A stretch of 52,361 bases of DNA from an uncultured Aquimarina sp. (GTDB taxonomy: Bacteria > Bacteroidota > Bacteroidia > Flavobacteriales > Flavobacteriaceae), in contig NZ_CANMQT010000019.1 in assembly GCF_947500065.1 (NCBI RefSeq), positions 1-52,361 of the forward strand, written 5' to 3'. The translations under genes were made by a program, and so were the position numbers. Position 1 is the stretch's first letter. Each line of letters starts with the position of its first letter. Positions 52,301 through 52,361 of the stretch are shown in pieces. Under the pieces are notes generated by a model. That model worked only from the letters and a program-made list of their open reading frames with translations. It did no database searches and had not been told where the DNA came from.

Positions 52301-52361
52301 CTTTAGATTAGCAAATAAATAAAAAGGATTAATTTTAGAAAGAGAAAAGGAAGAAAAGTAA
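52287..52361. repeat. Right copy of the 75-bp perfect inverted repeat
   Basis: Exact reverse complement of 3-77. See the left copy; it runs to the last base of the window. Confidence 0.9.

Noticed and set aside
52201..52361. Insertion sequence end at the right border
   Set aside because: The inverted repeats resemble IS termini in arrangement, but no transposase, target duplication or element of suitable size is present.

Overview
The window looks like chromosome of a low-GC marine member of the Flavobacteriaceae, possibly Aquimarina or a relative; this is an inference, since there is no rRNA or other taxonomic marker. The reasons are several secreted proteins with C-terminal type IX secretion (T9SS) sorting domains, many lipoproteins, AT-rich leaders, promoter candidates of the Bacteroidetes kind (TTG...TAnnTTTG), and dispersed GAGCGGAGTCGAG and CTTCGACAAGCTCAG repeats common in this group. 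No tRNA, rRNA, CRISPR array, transposase or phage gene was seen. The two ends are a perfect 75-bp inverted repeat, so the window may be a draft contig that stops in a dispersed repeat.

Layout. 1-4040: repeat DNA, a TPR histidine kinase/response regulator pair, a 49-aa lipoprotein and a small unknown protein. 4207-6325: a WYL regulator and a lipoprotein alpha-carbonic anhydrase. 6490-19446: a secreted-enzyme island with two paralogous phosphoesterases and a subtilase, all T9SS cargo, plus a polytopic membrane protein. It is flanked by two paralogous Crp/Fnr regulators with an FNR-like recognition helix. FNR-type boxes (TTGAT-N4-ATCAA), repeated every 22 bp, lie upstream of three of these genes. 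19464-29266: a compact minus-strand run of eleven genes, probably one operon. It encodes three different Rieske-domain fusion proteins (with a GltB-like FMN domain, a thiamine-diphosphate enzyme and a ferric-reductase-like membrane domain), a Cys/His-motif membrane protein, a K+ channel, a Na+/H+ antiporter and a Pycsar-effector-like membrane protein. 29384-34644: a very large outer-membrane protein with a degenerate phosphoesterase domain, then two duplicated Crp/Fnr genes.

35296-38383: an EreA/ChaN-like protein, a small membrane protein and a membrane-bound LytTR regulator. 38512-43871: an epimerase-like gene without an obvious ATG, a short SSB, two DinB-like proteins, a membrane-anchored unknown, a fifth Crp/Fnr protein and an exported M20 peptidase. 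43963-50648: an acetyltransferase, a kinase/PLP phospho-lyase fusion, a molybdate uptake operon (modA, TOBE protein, modB, modC), a DUF2867 protein and, convergently, a DUF4230 protein. 50896-52200: a lipoprotein sulfatase.

The strongest candidates for something undescribed are the triple-Rieske ion-transport operon and the 22-bp-phased FNR-box regulon around the T9SS phosphoesterases.
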